Positions 24,429-34,237 of a DNA stretch of 64,000 nucleotides are shown here, piece after piece (positions within the stretch are counted from its first letter, which is position 1; every line of letters starts with the position of its first letter). The translations under genes were made by a program, and so were the position numbers. The stretch spans positions 744,001 through 808,000 of the forward strand of contig NC_018632.1 of NCBI RefSeq assembly GCF_000172635.2. Direction: 5' to 3'. The stretch comes from Alteromonas macleodii ATCC 27126. Lineage in GTDB: Bacteria; Pseudomonadota; Gammaproteobacteria; Enterobacterales; Alteromonadaceae. Below the pieces are notes generated by a model. That model saw nothing but the letters and a program-made list of their open reading frames with translations, made no database searches and was not told the DNA's origin.

Positions 24429-25910
24429 TTAAATAAGGCTTTTGCGTTGGTTCGACGGCGGGATCGACAACGATTCCCGGTACTTTGCTATTGTTCGCCG
24501 GGCAACTTTAATGCCTTGTTCGGCCAACAATGAAGCAATCTTGCTATCACTTAGCGGCTTGCTAGGCTTTTCAGCGGCCACTAATTTCTTGATCAATGCA
24601 CGAATCGCTGTAGATGAACATTCACCACCAGACTCTGTTGCAACGTGGCTTGAGAAGAAATACTTCAATTCGAAGATTCCACGTGGCGTATGCATGTACT
24701 TTTGCGTTGTCACTCGCGAAATAGTGGATTCGTGCATATCTACCATTTCTGCGACATCATTTAGCACCATTGGTTTCATCATTTCCGGGCCGTGCTCAAA
24801 AAAGCCCATTTGCTGCTGCACAATGCAGTTTGCAACCTTCATTAAGGTTTCGTTACGAGATTCAAGGCTCTTTATGAACCACTTAGCCTCTTGCATGTGT
24901 GAGCGGATGAATTGTGAATCGCTACTATTCTTGGCACGGCGACTCATTGCAGCGTATTGTTGATTTACGCTTAACTTAGGCAGACTGTCGGGGTTCAGCT
25001 CAACCACCCAACGGCCATTTTTCTTGGTTACTGAGACATCAGGAATAACGTACTCAGGCTCTTTAGTAACTAAAGCACTACCTGGGCGAGGATTCAAGGT
25101 TTGCAGTAAACGCATTGCCTCGCGTAGCTGATCTTCTTTCAATCGGCTTTTACGCATAAGCGTACGATAGTCTTTGCTGCTCAGTAAGTCAGAGTACTCT
25201 TCAATCAGTTGCTTTGCTTCAGCAAGCCACGGTGTGTCTTCTGAAAACTGGCGCAATTGCACCATCAAACATTCTTGTGGAGAGCGTGAGCCAGAACCAA
25301 TAGGGTCGAACATCTGAATGCGCTTAAGCACACATTCTATTTCGTCCATTTCAATCGGCTCTTCCATATCATCATCGTTAACCGCTTCTAAAATATCATC
25401 AAGGGTAACGGTTAAATAACCTGACTCGTCAATAGAGTCGATGATTGCTGTAGCGATTGCGCGATCGGTATCCGAGAAGTGGGTAAGGCGCATTTGCCAA
25501 AGAAGGTGCTCTTGAATATCTTCAGTAGTCTCACCTTGGAAGATTTGCTCGTCGTCATTGGATGGACCCGGAGCTGGCGAAGATGAAGCAGAGTAGTATT
25601 CGTCCCATGTGCTGTCGATTGGCAGCTCATCGGGAAGATCGTTTTTCTCAAGTGCATCGCCGGCTTCTAGTGTGTCACTAGATGCAGAAGCAGTGGCCTC
25701 AGAGCCGCTGTCATCGTTGTCGATATTGTTCTTTTCTAGTTGCGGCTCGTCGTTACCTTCTTCAACTTCTAATAGCGGATTAGAATCGAGCGCTTCTTGG
25801 ATCTCTTGTTGAAGATCAAGTGTAGAAAGCTGCAGCAGTTTAATGGCCTGCTGAAGCTGTGGTGTCATGGTAAGTTGTTGGCTAAATTTTAGCTGTAAAG
25901 ATGGTTTCAT
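24429..25910 (-). CDS. rpoN: RNA polymerase sigma-54 factor
   Basis: Alternative sigma factor recognising -24/-12 promoters and needing an AAA+ activator. Region I has the Gln/Leu-rich [20 protein letters not shown]. An acidic Asp/Glu/Ser-rich region II follows (about 50-130). Region III carries the core-binding part, the helix-turn-helix ([20 protein letters not shown]) and the C-terminal RpoN box [12 protein letters not shown]. 493 aa, slightly longer than E. coli (477), the excess lying in region II. It follows lptB by 73 bp, typical of the lptB-rpoN-hpf-ptsN cluster. Confidence 0.98.
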   Translation of the reverse strand: MKPSLQLKFSQQLTMTPQLQQAIKLLQLSTLDLQQEIQEALDSNPLLEVEEGNDEPQLEKNNIDNDDSGSEATASASSDTLEAGDALEKNDLPDELPIDSTWDEYYSASSSPAPGPSNDDEQIFQGETTEDIQEHLLWQMRLTHFSDTDRAIATAIIDSIDESGYLTVTLDDILEAVNDDDMEEPIEMDEIECVLKRIQMFDPIGSGSRSPQECLMVQLRQFSEDTPWLAEAKQLIEEYSDLLSSKDYRTLMRKSRLKEDQLREAMRLLQTLNPRPGSALVTKEPEYVIPDVSVTKKNGRWVVELNPDSLPKLSVNQQYAAMSRRAKNSSDSQFIRSHMQEAKWFIKSLESRNETLMKVANCIVQQQMGFFEHGPEMMKPMVLNDVAEMVDMHESTISRVTTQKYMHTPRGIFELKYFFSSHVATESGGECSSTAIRALIKKLVAAEKPSKPLSDSKIASLLAEQGIKVARRTIAKYRESLSIPPSNQRKSLI

Positions 25911-25983
25911 CTACGTCTTATTTAAATGCTCTAAATTGAATATACCAGAGCGAAACTGAAAAATGGCAATTCGGTTACATTAA

Positions 25984-26709
25984 CTATAGCCTGAATTGTT
26001 CGCCTAGGTATACATCCCTTACTTTTTGATTACTTAAAACCTGTTCCGCCGTTCCTTGCGCAATAAGCTCGCCATGACTCACAATGTACGCCTTTTCACA
26101 AACATCCAATGTCTCTCGTACGTTATGGTCTGTGATAAGGATTCCAATACCCCTATCGCGAAGATGTTGTATTATCTTCTTTATATCATTAACTGATATT
26201 GGATCAACACCAGCAAATGGTTCGTCTAACAAAATAAATTGCGGTTTTGCTGCCAGAGCGCGGGCAATCTCAACGCGACGGCGTTCGCCCCCTGACAAAC
26301 TCATCCCCGTACTATTACGTATATGGTTAATATTAAATTCATCAAGTAGCGCATCAGCTTCTTCTTCTTGCTGTTGTGAATTTAAATCTTTACGGGTTTG
26401 CAAAATGGCCATGATATTTTCATGCACTGTGAGCTTTCTGAAAATAGAGGCTTCCTGCGGTAGGTAGCCAATTCCGCGGCGTGCGCGCTCGTGCATGGGC
26501 TGATGAGTTAGCTCATTGTCGTCGATTTCAATCTTGCCTTTATCCAGATTCACTAAACCAACAATCATGTAGAATGTGGTGGTCTTACCAGCGCCATTTG
26601 GGCCAAGAAGACCAACAATTTGACCCGTTGAGACAGACAGACTTACATCTCGAACAACCTGTCTTGACTTGTAAGCCTTAGCAAGATTTTTAGCGCTCAA
26701 AGTTGCCAT
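25984..26709 (-). CDS. lptB: LPS export ABC transporter ATPase LptB
   Basis: Cytoplasmic ATPase of LptB2FGC, powering LPS extraction from the inner membrane. Walker [10 protein letters not shown] (36-44), Q-loop in [14 protein letters not shown], signature LSGGERRR, Walker [14 protein letters not shown] and switch His in ITDHNVRET are all present, so it should be active. 241 aa as in E. coli. The start is 2 nt after the lptA stop. The permeases LptF/LptG are not in this window. Confidence 0.98.
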   Translation of the reverse strand: MATLSAKNLAKAYKSRQVVRDVSLSVSTGQIVGLLGPNGAGKTTTFYMIVGLVNLDKGKIEIDDNELTHQPMHERARRGIGYLPQEASIFRKLTVHENIMAILQTRKDLNSQQQEEEADALLDEFNINHIRNSTGMSLSGGERRRVEIARALAAKPQFILLDEPFAGVDPISVNDIKKIIQHLRDRGIGILITDHNVRETLDVCEKAYIVSHGELIAQGTAEQVLSNQKVRDVYLGEQFRL

Positions 26710-26711
26710 TG

Positions 26712-27266
26712 CTATTCATTGCCCTCGTTGTCTTTTTTGTCTTTCTTAGACGAAGTTTTGCGAATGGTCTCAGGTGTGAATACTGTGGTCACTCGACCCT
26801 CACCATCCTTACCTGCGCCGCCAGTCGCTAGCAATTGCTCGGTAATCATATCGAACGTGATGTTGTCACCCTGTACTTTACTGGTGTCTTGTTTCAACTC
26901 TGCGTTTCCAGCAAGAGAAATCGTTCGGTTCACCACTTCATAGCGTATTTCATTAGCTTTTGCCGAAACTGGCGTGCCGTCTTCCAATTGCTGGGAATAG
27001 CTTGCAGGCTTTCCTCTAGCAATAAATATTTCACGACCACCACCGTCAGTGGCAATTACTTCCACTTCGTCAGCTTCAATAACCAAAGAGCCTTGAGTTA
27101 TGAGTACGTCGTCTTTGTACAACGCGGTTTTATTTTTACCGTCGATAAACTGGGTGTTCGAGCCTATTTTTATGGGCTGCGAAAAATCATCTTCACTGGC
27201 GTGTACCGCACCGCTAGCGATGGCAAGCAATAAACTAGTTGCTAGGGGAATAAGTGGTTTGTACAT
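26712..27266 (-). CDS. lptA: LPS transport periplasmic protein LptA
   Basis: Periplasmic beta-jellyroll bridge that carries LPS from LptC to the outer-membrane LptD/E. Signal peptide [20 protein letters not shown] is followed by [20 protein letters not shown] and the OstA-type repeats [15 protein letters not shown] and [15 protein letters not shown]. The charged C-terminal tail ([20 protein letters not shown], Lys-rich) is typical. 184 aa. The ATG lies inside the lptC 3' end (32-bp overlap), as expected for co-translated Lpt genes. Confidence 0.95.
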   Translation of the reverse strand: MYKPLIPLATSLLLAIASGAVHASEDDFSQPIKIGSNTQFIDGKNKTALYKDDVLITQGSLVIEADEVEVIATDGGGREIFIARGKPASYSQQLEDGTPVSAKANEIRYEVVNRTISLAGNAELKQDTSKVQGDNITFDMITEQLLATGGAGKDGEGRVTTVFTPETIRKTSSKKDKKDNEGNE

Positions 27267-27813
27267 GATCTAAAAGCTCGTATTCTTGTGTGCGTAAATT
27301 CGCGTTAAACCCATTACTTAAAATGACATATTGGGTGCCCAGTATTTCAACGGGTTGGTCAGATGTCATTTGCTTGGTTTCTAAATTAATTTGAATGTAC
27401 TCGGTCGATATACTTCTGACAAAGTCATCGCCAGTTTGGTTCTCAATATTAACTTGGTTTTCCAGCTGGATTAGCTCGTTATTGTATAGTGTACCTTCAT
27501 CAGCGGTTACCACCCATGGTGATGACGCGTTTTCTGTATAAAGGGTGTATTTAGGTTGCTGAAACAATACAAAGCCAAGCTGGTCGTAATGCTCCATCGA
27601 CTCTGCAAATACTTTGTGATTTAACTCACCGTCTTGATTGTACAGCGTAGTGGTTAGATTTTTTGCTTTGTAGGCGGGCTTTAGCGCATCGTTTTCACGA
27701 TTCCCCTGCGTTTCAGGCTGCTCTTCCATCCACGTAGGGATGTACATCAGCATCGCCAGAATAAATAGCGCCGATATACTTAATCCTAAGCGATTAAAGC
27801 CAAACAGGCTCAT
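27235..27813 (-). CDS. lptC: LPS export protein LptC
   Basis: Single-pass inner-membrane protein whose periplasmic jellyroll passes LPS to LptA. N-terminal anchor FNRLGLSISALFILAMLMYI, then WMEEQPETQ and the OstA-like region (KAKNLTTTLYNQDGELNHKV, WVVTADEGTLYNNELIQLEN, VEILGTQYVILSNGFNANLR). 192 aa matches the family. The start overlaps kdsC by 4 bp and the end overlaps lptA by 32 bp, so kdsC-lptC-lptA-lptB form one translational unit. Confidence 0.95.
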   Translation of the reverse strand: MSLFGFNRLGLSISALFILAMLMYIPTWMEEQPETQGNRENDALKPAYKAKNLTTTLYNQDGELNHKVFAESMEHYDQLGFVLFQQPKYTLYTENASSPWVVTADEGTLYNNELIQLENQVNIENQTGDDFVRSISTEYIQINLETKQMTSDQPVEILGTQYVILSNGFNANLRTQEYELLDHVQTTYSPSN

Positions 27814-28358
27814 ACACTAGCTCCAAAAATCTCATTTGCTACCCCTTTGGCCTGCAAAATGGTATCCGATATTTCTCGGACCGCGCCAAACCCTCCGGGA
27901 AGGGTCGTAATCCAGTTTGCTTGTTTTGCTACGTAAGGATGGGCATCGGCAACCGCAATTTTAACCGCAACGTGCTTGTACATACCCGTATCTGGCATGT
28001 CATCACCTACCGCAGCCACTTCGTCAGTGTTTAACTCAAGGTGCTTCATCAGGTCGCTAAGCGCGTCTGCTTTATTCTCTTCGCCTTGAATTATATGTGC
28101 AACATTCAGTGCCTTCATTCTATTTTCAACAATGGCAGAGCGACGTCCAGTAATAACCGCGACATTCACTCCATTGCTCACTAGCGCTTTTACACCATAT
28201 CCATCACGGGTATGGAATGCTTTAAGTTCTTCACCGTCGTTACCTAAGTAAATTCGGCCATCTGAGAACACACCATCAACGTCGCATACCAGCAACTTTA
28301 TCTTGGCTAGTTTTGCGAAAAGCGAGTCATTTATTTCCGTGTACAAGGTGGTTGTCAT
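27810..28358 (-). CDS. kdsC: 3-deoxy-D-manno-octulosonate 8-phosphate phosphatase
   Basis: HAD-superfamily phosphatase (C0 class) that removes phosphate from Kdo-8-phosphate to give Kdo for LPS inner core. Catalytic DVDGV (nucleophile Asp26, acid/base Asp28), then FSDGRIYLGNDGEELKAFHT, motif II in VAVITGRRSAIVENR, and motif III in AAVGDDMPDTGMYKHV. 182 aa, normal. The coding region abuts the kdsD stop with no gap. Confidence 0.97.
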   Translation of the reverse strand: MTTTLYTEINDSLFAKLAKIKLLVCDVDGVFSDGRIYLGNDGEELKAFHTRDGYGVKALVSNGVNVAVITGRRSAIVENRMKALNVAHIIQGEENKADALSDLMKHLELNTDEVAAVGDDMPDTGMYKHVAVKIAVADAHPYVAKQANWITTLPGGFGAVREISDTILQAKGVANEIFGASV

Positions 28359-29339
28359 TTAAAGCACTCCTGCTTTTAGTAGCATATGCATGTTAAAAGC
28401 CCCAACAGGTTTGCGCTTATCGTCAGTAACCATTAACGCACTAATTTTATGGGTTTCCATCAAATTCAGGGCTTCTACAGCCAGCTGACCTGCGGTGGTA
28501 GTCTTGCCGCCTTTAGTCATTACTTCTTCTACTGTCGCACTGTGTACGTCTACGCGGGCATCGAGGATTCGTCGTAGGTCGCCATCCGTAAAGACGCCTG
28601 TCAGCGTACCGTCTGCCGCTATCACGCCTGTCATACCCAATCCCTTTTTAGATATTTCCAGCAGTGCGTCAGCGACAGAAGCACTGGCATGGACAAGGGG
28701 GATATCACTGCCGCTTAGCATGATATCGCTAACTTTAAGCAGAAGTTTTCTGCCTAAACTACCGCCTGGGTGCGAAAGCGCAAAGTCATCTGAGGTGAAA
28801 CCTTTTTGGTCGAGCAGTGCTACCGCAAGCGCATCACCCATAACCAGTGTGGCGGTTGTGCTTGACGTAGGAGCAAGACCTAGCGAACACGCTTCTTTTT
28901 CAACGCTGATATCAAGTACGACATCTGCGTGTTGCCCCAATGAACTGGAAGCACTGTTGGTCATGGCGACCACCTGTATGCCTAAGCGCTTAACTACGGG
29001 CAATAAGTTAACTAGCTCGTTAGTCTCGCCAGAATTAGAGATGGCGAGTAAGACATCGCCTTTGCTTAGCATGCCCAAGTCGCCATGGTTGGCTTCACCA
29101 GGGTGCATGAAAAATGCAGGAGTACCTGTACTGGCAAGCGTAGCGGCAATTTTATTTCCGATATGCCCAGACTTTCCCATACCACTCACGACAACTTTAC
29201 CCTTGCAGGCAAAGAGAATATTACAGGCAGCGATAAATTCATTGTTTAAGCGCTCTGCCAGATTAGCAATAGCCTGTGTTTCAATTTCAATAACGCGCTT
29301 CGCTGAGTCGATATAGTTCATCTGAGTTTGTGTATTCAT
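28359..29339 (-). CDS. kdsD: Arabinose-5-phosphate isomerase KdsD
   Basis: Interconverts D-ribulose-5-phosphate and D-arabinose-5-phosphate, the first step towards Kdo. SIS domain with GKVVVSGMGKSGHIGNKIAA, PGEANHGDLGML and LAISNSGETNE, followed by PTSSTTATLVMGDALAVALL, then two CBS domains (ending GVFTDGDLRRILDARVDV and HKISALMVTDD). ATG 29339 (326 aa) is 2 nt after the yrbG stop and close to the 328 aa of E. coli. A longer frame to 29378 would overlap yrbG and is not favoured. Confidence 0.96.
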   Translation of the reverse strand: MNTQTQMNYIDSAKRVIEIETQAIANLAERLNNEFIAACNILFACKGKVVVSGMGKSGHIGNKIAATLASTGTPAFFMHPGEANHGDLGMLSKGDVLLAISNSGETNELVNLLPVVKRLGIQVVAMTNSASSSLGQHADVVLDISVEKEACSLGLAPTSSTTATLVMGDALAVALLDQKGFTSDDFALSHPGGSLGRKLLLKVSDIMLSGSDIPLVHASASVADALLEISKKGLGMTGVIAADGTLTGVFTDGDLRRILDARVDVHSATVEEVMTKGGKTTTAGQLAVEALNLMETHKISALMVTDDKRKPVGAFNMHMLLKAGVL

Positions 29340-29341
29340 GA

Positions 29342-30298
29342 TTATCCGAATAGCCAGAATTGATAGCCGATAAAGCAAGCCAGAAGTATGAATCCATTTG
29401 TTCTTGATATTGTACGTTTGCCGATTAAATCGAAGCTGAACAAGAACAATAATAATGTTAAACCAAGCATTACGTACATATCTCGGTTGTAAACGTCAGG
29501 GTCCAGGATACCAGGCGCGATTAACCCAGGCATGCCAAGTACGGCAAGCAGGTTGAAGATATTTGAGCCGATGATATTACCCAGTGCTAAATCGTCTTCC
29601 CCTTTCAGTACACCAGCAACACTTGCTGCTAGTTCAGGTAGACTTGTACCAAACGCAATAATCGTTAGTCCGATAACCAAATCCGAAATGCCCATGTATC
29701 TGGCAATTTCTACTGCTGAGTTCACCAAAAAGTGAGCACTTAATGGCAGTATTACAAGGCCTACACCAATCCAAATGAGGGCTGACGTATTTGAAACGCC
29801 TTTGGGGATTTCATCTGCGGTTTCCGCAACCAGAGGATCTTCTTTATCTACCTGTAGCGACAACCACGCCATCATTGCCAGTACGAAAATGAACAGGCCT
29901 AGTAGGATAATACCTTCATAAGACTTAAGTTCACCGTCAAACATAAAGCCAATGGCAATCAATGAGATGATAAGGAGTGCTGGAAGCTCGCGCTTTAATG
30001 TTGTTGATGAAACAAGCAATGGTTTCACTAGCGCGGTTATACCTAAAACTAGCGCGATGTTCGTGATGTTAGAACCTAGCGCGTTACCCACGGCGGTGTT
30101 CATATTGCCATTTGCGGAGGCTATGGCGGAAACCACAATTTCAGGTGCCGAAGATCCCATAGCGACAATCGTTAGTCCGATCATCATTGGAGAAATGCCG
30201 ATGTTTTTTGCTAATGCTGAGGCGCCATATACAAACCGGTCAGCGCTCCAACTCAGTACAATCAGCCCAACAAGAAAAATGACAATGTTTAAAAGCAC
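29342..30298 (-). CDS. yrbG: Calcium/sodium antiporter family protein YrbG
   Basis: Inner-membrane CaCA-family exchanger of ten predicted helices built from two inverted repeats. The two alpha-repeat signatures are visible: MGSSAPEIVVSAIASANGN with GNALGSNITNIALVLGI in the first half, and AFGTSLPELAASVAGVLKGE with GNIIGSNIFNLLAVLG in the second. An acidic loop (QVDKEDPLVAETADE) separates the halves. 318 aa is typical. GTG is the likely start codon. First gene of the minus-strand LPS/rpoN block, as in E. coli where yrbG precedes kdsD; its physiological substrate remains unclear. Confidence 0.93.
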   Translation of the reverse strand: MLLNIVIFLVGLIVLSWSADRFVYGASALAKNIGISPMMIGLTIVAMGSSAPEIVVSAIASANGNMNTAVGNALGSNITNIALVLGITALVKPLLVSSTTLKRELPALLIISLIAIGFMFDGELKSYEGIILLGLFIFVLAMMAWLSLQVDKEDPLVAETADEIPKGVSNTSALIWIGVGLVILPLSAHFLVNSAVEIARYMGISDLVIGLTIIAFGTSLPELAASVAGVLKGEDDLALGNIIGSNIFNLLAVLGMPGLIAPGILDPDVYNRDMYVMLGLTLLLFLFSFDLIGKRTISRTNGFILLACFIGYQFWLFG

Positions 30299-30548
30299 AA
30301 CAACCTGTAATAGAAAGTATTTCGCTAGATTGTCGCAAAAAGAGTGCCATTTGCCTATGCTCGCAGCGTTTTATTTTCGCCAAATACTGTCAATTGACGT
30401 AAATTTCCGCTGAATACGCAAATTAGGTCGCACTTACACACACAAGACTTCATATTCAGTTTCAGTTAAGAAACAACAAAATAGGATGGTATTAGGATTG
30501 ATTTGGGAGGCTTGTAGGATACTAGATGGGCACTTGGGCGTGAGATAC
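30299..30548. other. Intergenic region upstream of yrbG
   Basis: First 250 bp of the 760-bp gap between divergent yrbG and mlaF. AT-rich, without a recognisable gene, RNA or clear inverted repeat; it should carry the promoter for the long minus-strand operon. A MITE-like palindromic element starts at 30549. Confidence 0.4.
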
Positions 30549-30739
30549 CGAATACCAGTCCGCATAGATAATTGCCCACTCAGAAGGCGCTGGCAAGTTT
30601 CCTAGCGAAGCGTGGGAATGCAGGAATGGCTGTTCCCTTTCAAATTCCCAGAATGAAGCTAGGAAGTTTCACGCCGCGATTACGAACATTTTAACTCTCG
30701 CTGCGTGGGTAATAATCTATACGGACTGGTATATATTCG
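30549..30739. mobile_element. MITE-like/BIME-like palindromic element, about 190 bp
   Basis: Outer inverted repeats 30552-30579 and 30705-30732 match at 25 of 28 positions (they begin ATACCAGTCCG and end CGGACTGGTAT). Inside are nested pairs: TTCCTAGC (30599-30606) with GCTAGGAA (30658-30665), TGGGAAT (30613-30619) with ATTCCCA (30644-30650), and GGAA (30623-30626) with TTCC (30633-30636). The whole could fold as one long hairpin. No open reading frame of note is inside. The compact structure in an intergenic region suggests a non-autonomous transposon remnant or a repeat mobilised by a REP-associated transposase. Confidence 0.7.
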
Positions 30740-30772
30740 TCTTAATCGAACATAACTTGTAACTTTTTGACT

Positions 30773-30801
30773 TTGGCGAGGGGCTTGAAAAAGCGTACAA
30801 T
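30773..30801 (+). promoter_or_regulatory. Candidate promoter of the mla operon
   Basis: TTGGCG (30773-30778), 17-bp spacer, TACAAT (30796-30801). It would give a leader of about 255 nt before mlaF. Just after the predicted start is a hairpin (CGCC-C-AGACA, 30817-30826, with TGTCTGGCG, 30842-30850). The rest of the leader holds three AGTAAAC copies (30878, 30909, 30921). A short RNA from this promoter is an alternative reading. Confidence 0.5.
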
Positions 30802-31062
30802 GCCCTTAAATTACACCGCCCAGACAAGGTGTTCTAAGCAATGTCTGGCGATATAAATTCAAAAAAGTACACTGGAGAGTAAACTTTTTTGATTTTATGC
30901 GCTCATAAAGTAAACTGTGCAGTAAACCTTAAGAGTGGATCAAGTGAAGGCACAGAAATTGAATACTCACTTACTCTTATAATTTTAAAATTTTCTAAGT
31001 GGATTGAACGCGTTATTTTATAAGGTCTCAATCCAACGTCAGGGGTCGACATTTAAGTAACT

Positions 31063-31863
31063 ATGGATCATTTAGTTGAAGTAGATAACCTTACCTTTAA
31101 GCGCGCTGATCGCATCATTTATGATGGGATATCGCTAAAGGTACCCAAAGGCAAAATTACTGCGGTAATGGGGCCAAGTGGTATAGGTAAAACCACGCTG
31201 CTGCGCCTTATTGGCGGGCAGTTAACGCCAGATGAAGGTGACGTTAGATTCGACGGCGATTCGATTGTTTCTATGTCGAGAAAAACGCTATATGAGACAC
31301 GTCGTAGAATGAGCATGCTTTTTCAAAGTGGTGCGCTTTTTACCGATATGAGTGTGTTCGATAACGTGGCGTTTCCACTTCGCGAACATACAAAACTTTC
31401 TGAAGACGTTATTGCGACAATTGTCGCTTTAAAGCTACAGGCAGTAGGATTGCGCGGTGCAGCTCAGTTAATGCCTAGTGAATTATCTGGTGGTATGGCG
31501 CGCAGGGCTGCTTTGGCTAGGGCGATTGCACTAGATCCAGATTTAATCATGTACGACGAACCCTTTGCAGGACAAGATCCTATATCAATGGGTGTGCTGG
31601 TTAAGCTTATTCGTGAATTAAACGACGCACTTAATCTAACCAGTATTGTGGTGACTCACGATGTCACTGAAGTACTGACCATTGCCGATTATATTTATAT
31701 CTTAGCTGACAAGCGGGTTATCGGTGAAGGAACGGCGCAGCAAATCAAAGAAAGTGACTCTGAATTAGTCCAACAGTTCTTGAAAGGAAAAGCAGATGGT
31801 CCGGTACCATTTCATTATCCTGCACCTGATTTGAAAGCAAGCTTCTTGGGGGCAGATAAATGA
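31063..31863 (+). CDS. mlaF: Phospholipid transport ABC ATPase MlaF
   Basis: ATPase of the MlaFEDB inner-membrane complex that maintains outer-membrane lipid asymmetry by moving phospholipids between membranes. Walker [10 protein letters not shown] (37-45), Q-loop in [20 protein letters not shown], signature [14 protein letters not shown], Walker [14 protein letters not shown] and switch His in VTHDVTEV are intact. 266 aa is normal. No clear Shine-Dalgarno precedes the ATG. It overlaps mlaE by 4 bp and starts the mlaFEDCB-ibaG-murA series. Confidence 0.97.
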   Translation: MDHLVEVDNLTFKRADRIIYDGISLKVPKGKITAVMGPSGIGKTTLLRLIGGQLTPDEGDVRFDGDSIVSMSRKTLYETRRRMSMLFQSGALFTDMSVFDNVAFPLREHTKLSEDVIATIVALKLQAVGLRGAAQLMPSELSGGMARRAALARAIALDPDLIMYDEPFAGQDPISMGVLVKLIRELNDALNLTSIVVTHDVTEVLTIADYIYILADKRVIGEGTAQQIKESDSELVQQFLKGKADGPVPFHYPAPDLKASFLGADK

Positions 31864-32636
31864 AGTTCTTCCAATCAATAGGCGCTAAAACGATAGGGAA
31901 GGTCACTGCGGTTGGTCGAGCAGCTCTTATGTTATTCGGTGCGTTAATCGCTGTTCCTCGGCTTAAAAATGTACCGCTGGTGATTAAGCAATTGTATGTA
32001 GTGGGCGTTCAGTCGCTACTCATTATTATGGTGTCGGGGTTATTCATCGGCATGGTAATGGCGCTACAAGGCTACACCATTTTGGTTGATTATGGCGCAG
32101 AAGGTAGCTTAGGCCCCATGGTCGCACTTTCATTGTTAAGAGAGCTTGGTCCGGTAGTTACCGCATTGCTTTTTGCTGGGCGAGCTGGCTCAGCCTTAAC
32201 AGCTGAAATAGGCTTAATGAAAGCCACTGAGCAGCTGAGTAGTTTAGAGATGATGGCGGTAGACCCGCTACGACGTATTGTCGCACCGCGTTTTTGGGCG
32301 GGAATGTTAGCGATGCCTATGCTTGCCATTATTTTCAGTGCCATTGGTATTTTAGGCGGCCACTTAGTGGGTGTTGATTGGTTAGGCGTTGATGCAGGCA
32401 GCTACTGGTCAATTATGCAATCGACAGTAGATTGGAACCAGGATGTCATAAACGGCGTAATAAAAAGCCTCGTGTTTGCCTTGGTTGTGACGTGGATTGC
32501 CATATTTAAAGGTTACGATTCTATTCCAACATCGGAAGGGATCAGCAAAGCGACTACCGAAACGGTGGTCTATTCATCATTAGCAGTATTAGGGCTGGAC
32601 TTCGTGCTAACCGCCCTTATGTTTGGTATCGAGTAG
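31860..32636 (+). CDS. mlaE: Phospholipid transport permease MlaE
   Basis: Integral membrane subunit of the Mla ABC system. Characteristic MlaE blocks are [40 protein letters not shown] (with the [20 protein letters not shown] coupling helix after it) and [20 protein letters not shown] C-terminal helix. About five to six hydrophobic segments. 258 aa compares with 260 in E. coli. ATG overlaps mlaF stop by 4 bp; mlaD begins 9 bp after its stop. Confidence 0.97.
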   Translation: MKFFQSIGAKTIGKVTAVGRAALMLFGALIAVPRLKNVPLVIKQLYVVGVQSLLIIMVSGLFIGMVMALQGYTILVDYGAEGSLGPMVALSLLRELGPVVTALLFAGRAGSALTAEIGLMKATEQLSSLEMMAVDPLRRIVAPRFWAGMLAMPMLAIIFSAIGILGGHLVGVDWLGVDAGSYWSIMQSTVDWNQDVINGVIKSLVFALVVTWIAIFKGYDSIPTSEGISKATTETVVYSSLAVLGLDFVLTALMFGIE

Positions 32637-32645
32637 GGGATTGGA

Positions 32646-33119
32646 ATGAGTAAGTATAAAACGGAAGTAATGGTTGGTGTGTTTGTCATGCTTACAATCG
32701 GTGCGTTGTTGTTATTGGCACTGAAAGTAGCAAACCAAACGGTAGCCACCGAAGGCGATACCTACACGTTATACGCAAAATTCGACAATATTGGCGGCTT
32801 AAAGCCGAGATCGGCAGTAAAGGTTGGTGGGGTAACGGTTGGCCGTGTGTCATCGATTACGCTAGACCAAGAAGATTTTACGCCAGTGGTTGAGCTGTCA
32901 ATTTTAAATGAATACAACGGCTTTCCAGAAACCAGCTCTGTGTCTATTTTGACCTCGGGTTTGCTAGGCGAACAGTATGTTGGCTTCCAACCTGGCTTCT
33001 CTTTCGACGGTGTCGCTAATTTACAGAATGGCGATTACCTTCAGGATACTAAGTCAGCTTTGGTTCTTGAAGATCTCATTGGTCAGTTCTTATTTAATCG
33101 CGGAAGCGACGAAGACTAA
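32646..33119 (+). CDS. mlaD: Phospholipid transport MCE-domain protein MlaD
   Basis: Inner-membrane-anchored MCE protein forming the hexameric periplasmic ring of the Mla complex. An N-terminal anchor (EVMVGVFVMLTIGALLLLAL) is followed by the MCE domain: YTLYAKFDNIGGLKPRSAVK, VGGVTVGRVSSI, then SVSILTSGLLGEQYVGFQPG. The C-terminal helix that lines the pore is short (LVLEDLIGQFLF). 157 aa, slightly shorter than E. coli (183). A 118-bp gap separates it from mlaC. Confidence 0.96.
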   Translation: MSKYKTEVMVGVFVMLTIGALLLLALKVANQTVATEGDTYTLYAKFDNIGGLKPRSAVKVGGVTVGRVSSITLDQEDFTPVVELSILNEYNGFPETSSVSILTSGLLGEQYVGFQPGFSFDGVANLQNGDYLQDTKSALVLEDLIGQFLFNRGSDED

Positions 33120-33237
33120 TCGCAGTATTACGGCCAGACGTATATTACCAGGTCGTTAAATTATTCCAGCGGGGTGATGAAACTTATTGGATTGCCATCA
33201 GGTCTGCTAAATAGAGTTTTAAGTTAGGAGAGTAATT

Positions 33238-33903
33238 TTGAAAAAGTTTATGGTAGCACTTGGCATCTTCATGATGTCTGTAGCGGGCATAGCGAATGCA
33301 CAAGAAGTTAATGAACAAAACCCGTATGAATTGGTTCAAGACGTAGCAAACCGCACGTTTGAGCGCATCAAAGCGAACCAAGCAGCGATCAAAGCTGATC
33401 CTGAAATGCTACGCACTATTATGGAAGAAGAATTAGTACCTCATATCGACTACAAATTCGCTGCTTTTATGGTACTAGGAAAACACTTTAAGTCAGTACC
33501 TCAAGAGAAGATGGGCGAGTACATCAGCGTATTTCGTCAATATTTGGTAACAACCTACGCTGTGGCAATGGGCTACTACGACAACCAAGAAGTCATCTTT
33601 GAGCCTGAATCATCTTTTGATGATAAAAAATCAGTAACAGTGCGTGCAGTGGTTCAAGATCCAAACCGCCCTGAAATCAAAATTGCTTTTAAAGTTCGTA
33701 AAGATAGTAAAACGAACGAGTGGAAAGCCTACGATATGGTTGCTGAAGGCATCAGCATGCTAAACAGCAAGCGTAGCGAATTTGAATCAATCCTTCGTCA
33801 AGACGGTATCGATGCAGTTATCGCACTAATGCGCGACAAAATTGGTAAGCCAGTTGAGCTTAAGCAAGGCGAGCCAATCGAAATCGAAGGAGAGGCTGAG
33901 TGA
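33238..33903 (+). CDS. mlaC: Phospholipid-binding periplasmic protein MlaC
   Basis: Soluble carrier moving phospholipids across the periplasm between MlaA-porin and MlaFEDB. Signal peptide MKKFMVALGIFMMSVAGIAN with cleavage near NA-QE; the mature part has NPYELVQDVANRTFERIKAN, HIDYKFAAFMVLGKHFKS and the conserved YDMVAEGISMLNSKRSEFES. Start codon TTG at 33238 is supported by AGGAG (33226-33230) 7 nt upstream and by the two Lys residues of the signal peptide; the ATG at 33250 would lack both. 221 aa. Confidence 0.95.
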   Translation: MKKFMVALGIFMMSVAGIANAQEVNEQNPYELVQDVANRTFERIKANQAAIKADPEMLRTIMEEELVPHIDYKFAAFMVLGKHFKSVPQEKMGEYISVFRQYLVTTYAVAMGYYDNQEVIFEPESSFDDKKSVTVRAVVQDPNRPEIKIAFKVRKDSKTNEWKAYDMVAEGISMLNSKRSEFESILRQDGIDAVIALMRDKIGKPVELKQGEPIEIEGEAE

Positions 33904-34208
33904 GCCTATTCGAGGTAAACGACAAAGGCAATGTAGTGGTTCACGGTCATCTTGACCGTGAAACGCTGTCGAAGAATTTCTGGGATAGTTTGGACGGAAA
34001 TGAGCGTAGTACCTTGATTAACAATAAAAGATGTCTTGTTGATTTAAGTGATGTTGAGCGCGCAGACAGTGCAGGTTTGGCTTGGCTTATTAATGCCGTT
34101 AGGGATGCAAAGCAAAATGGTGTTAGCATGAGCCTATATAAAATGCCTGAGAAGCTACGTAAGCTTGCTAAAATAAGCGACGCAGATAGCTTTTTACCCG
34201 TAGAATAA
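33900..34208 (+). CDS. mlaB: STAS-domain protein MlaB
   Basis: Cytoplasmic STAS-domain subunit that stabilises MlaF in the Mla complex. About 100 aa with NVVVHGHLDRETLSKNFWDS, the STAS loop CLVDLSDVERADSAGLAWL with conserved Ser of DSAG, and LYKMPEKLRKLAKISD. Starts with GTG overlapping the mlaC stop by 4 bp. 102 aa compares with 97 in E. coli. Confidence 0.94.
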   Translation: MSLFEVNDKGNVVVHGHLDRETLSKNFWDSLDGNERSTLINNKRCLVDLSDVERADSAGLAWLINAVRDAKQNGVSMSLYKMPEKLRKLAKISDADSFLPVE

Positions 34209-34237
34209 ACACCCGTTAGCGAATTAAGAAGTAAGTT

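Noticed and set aside
28495..29316. 273-codon open frame on the plus strand
   Set aside because: It is wholly antisense to kdsD, has a biased Ser/Thr/Pro composition and no recognisable motif; the kdsD match is unambiguous.
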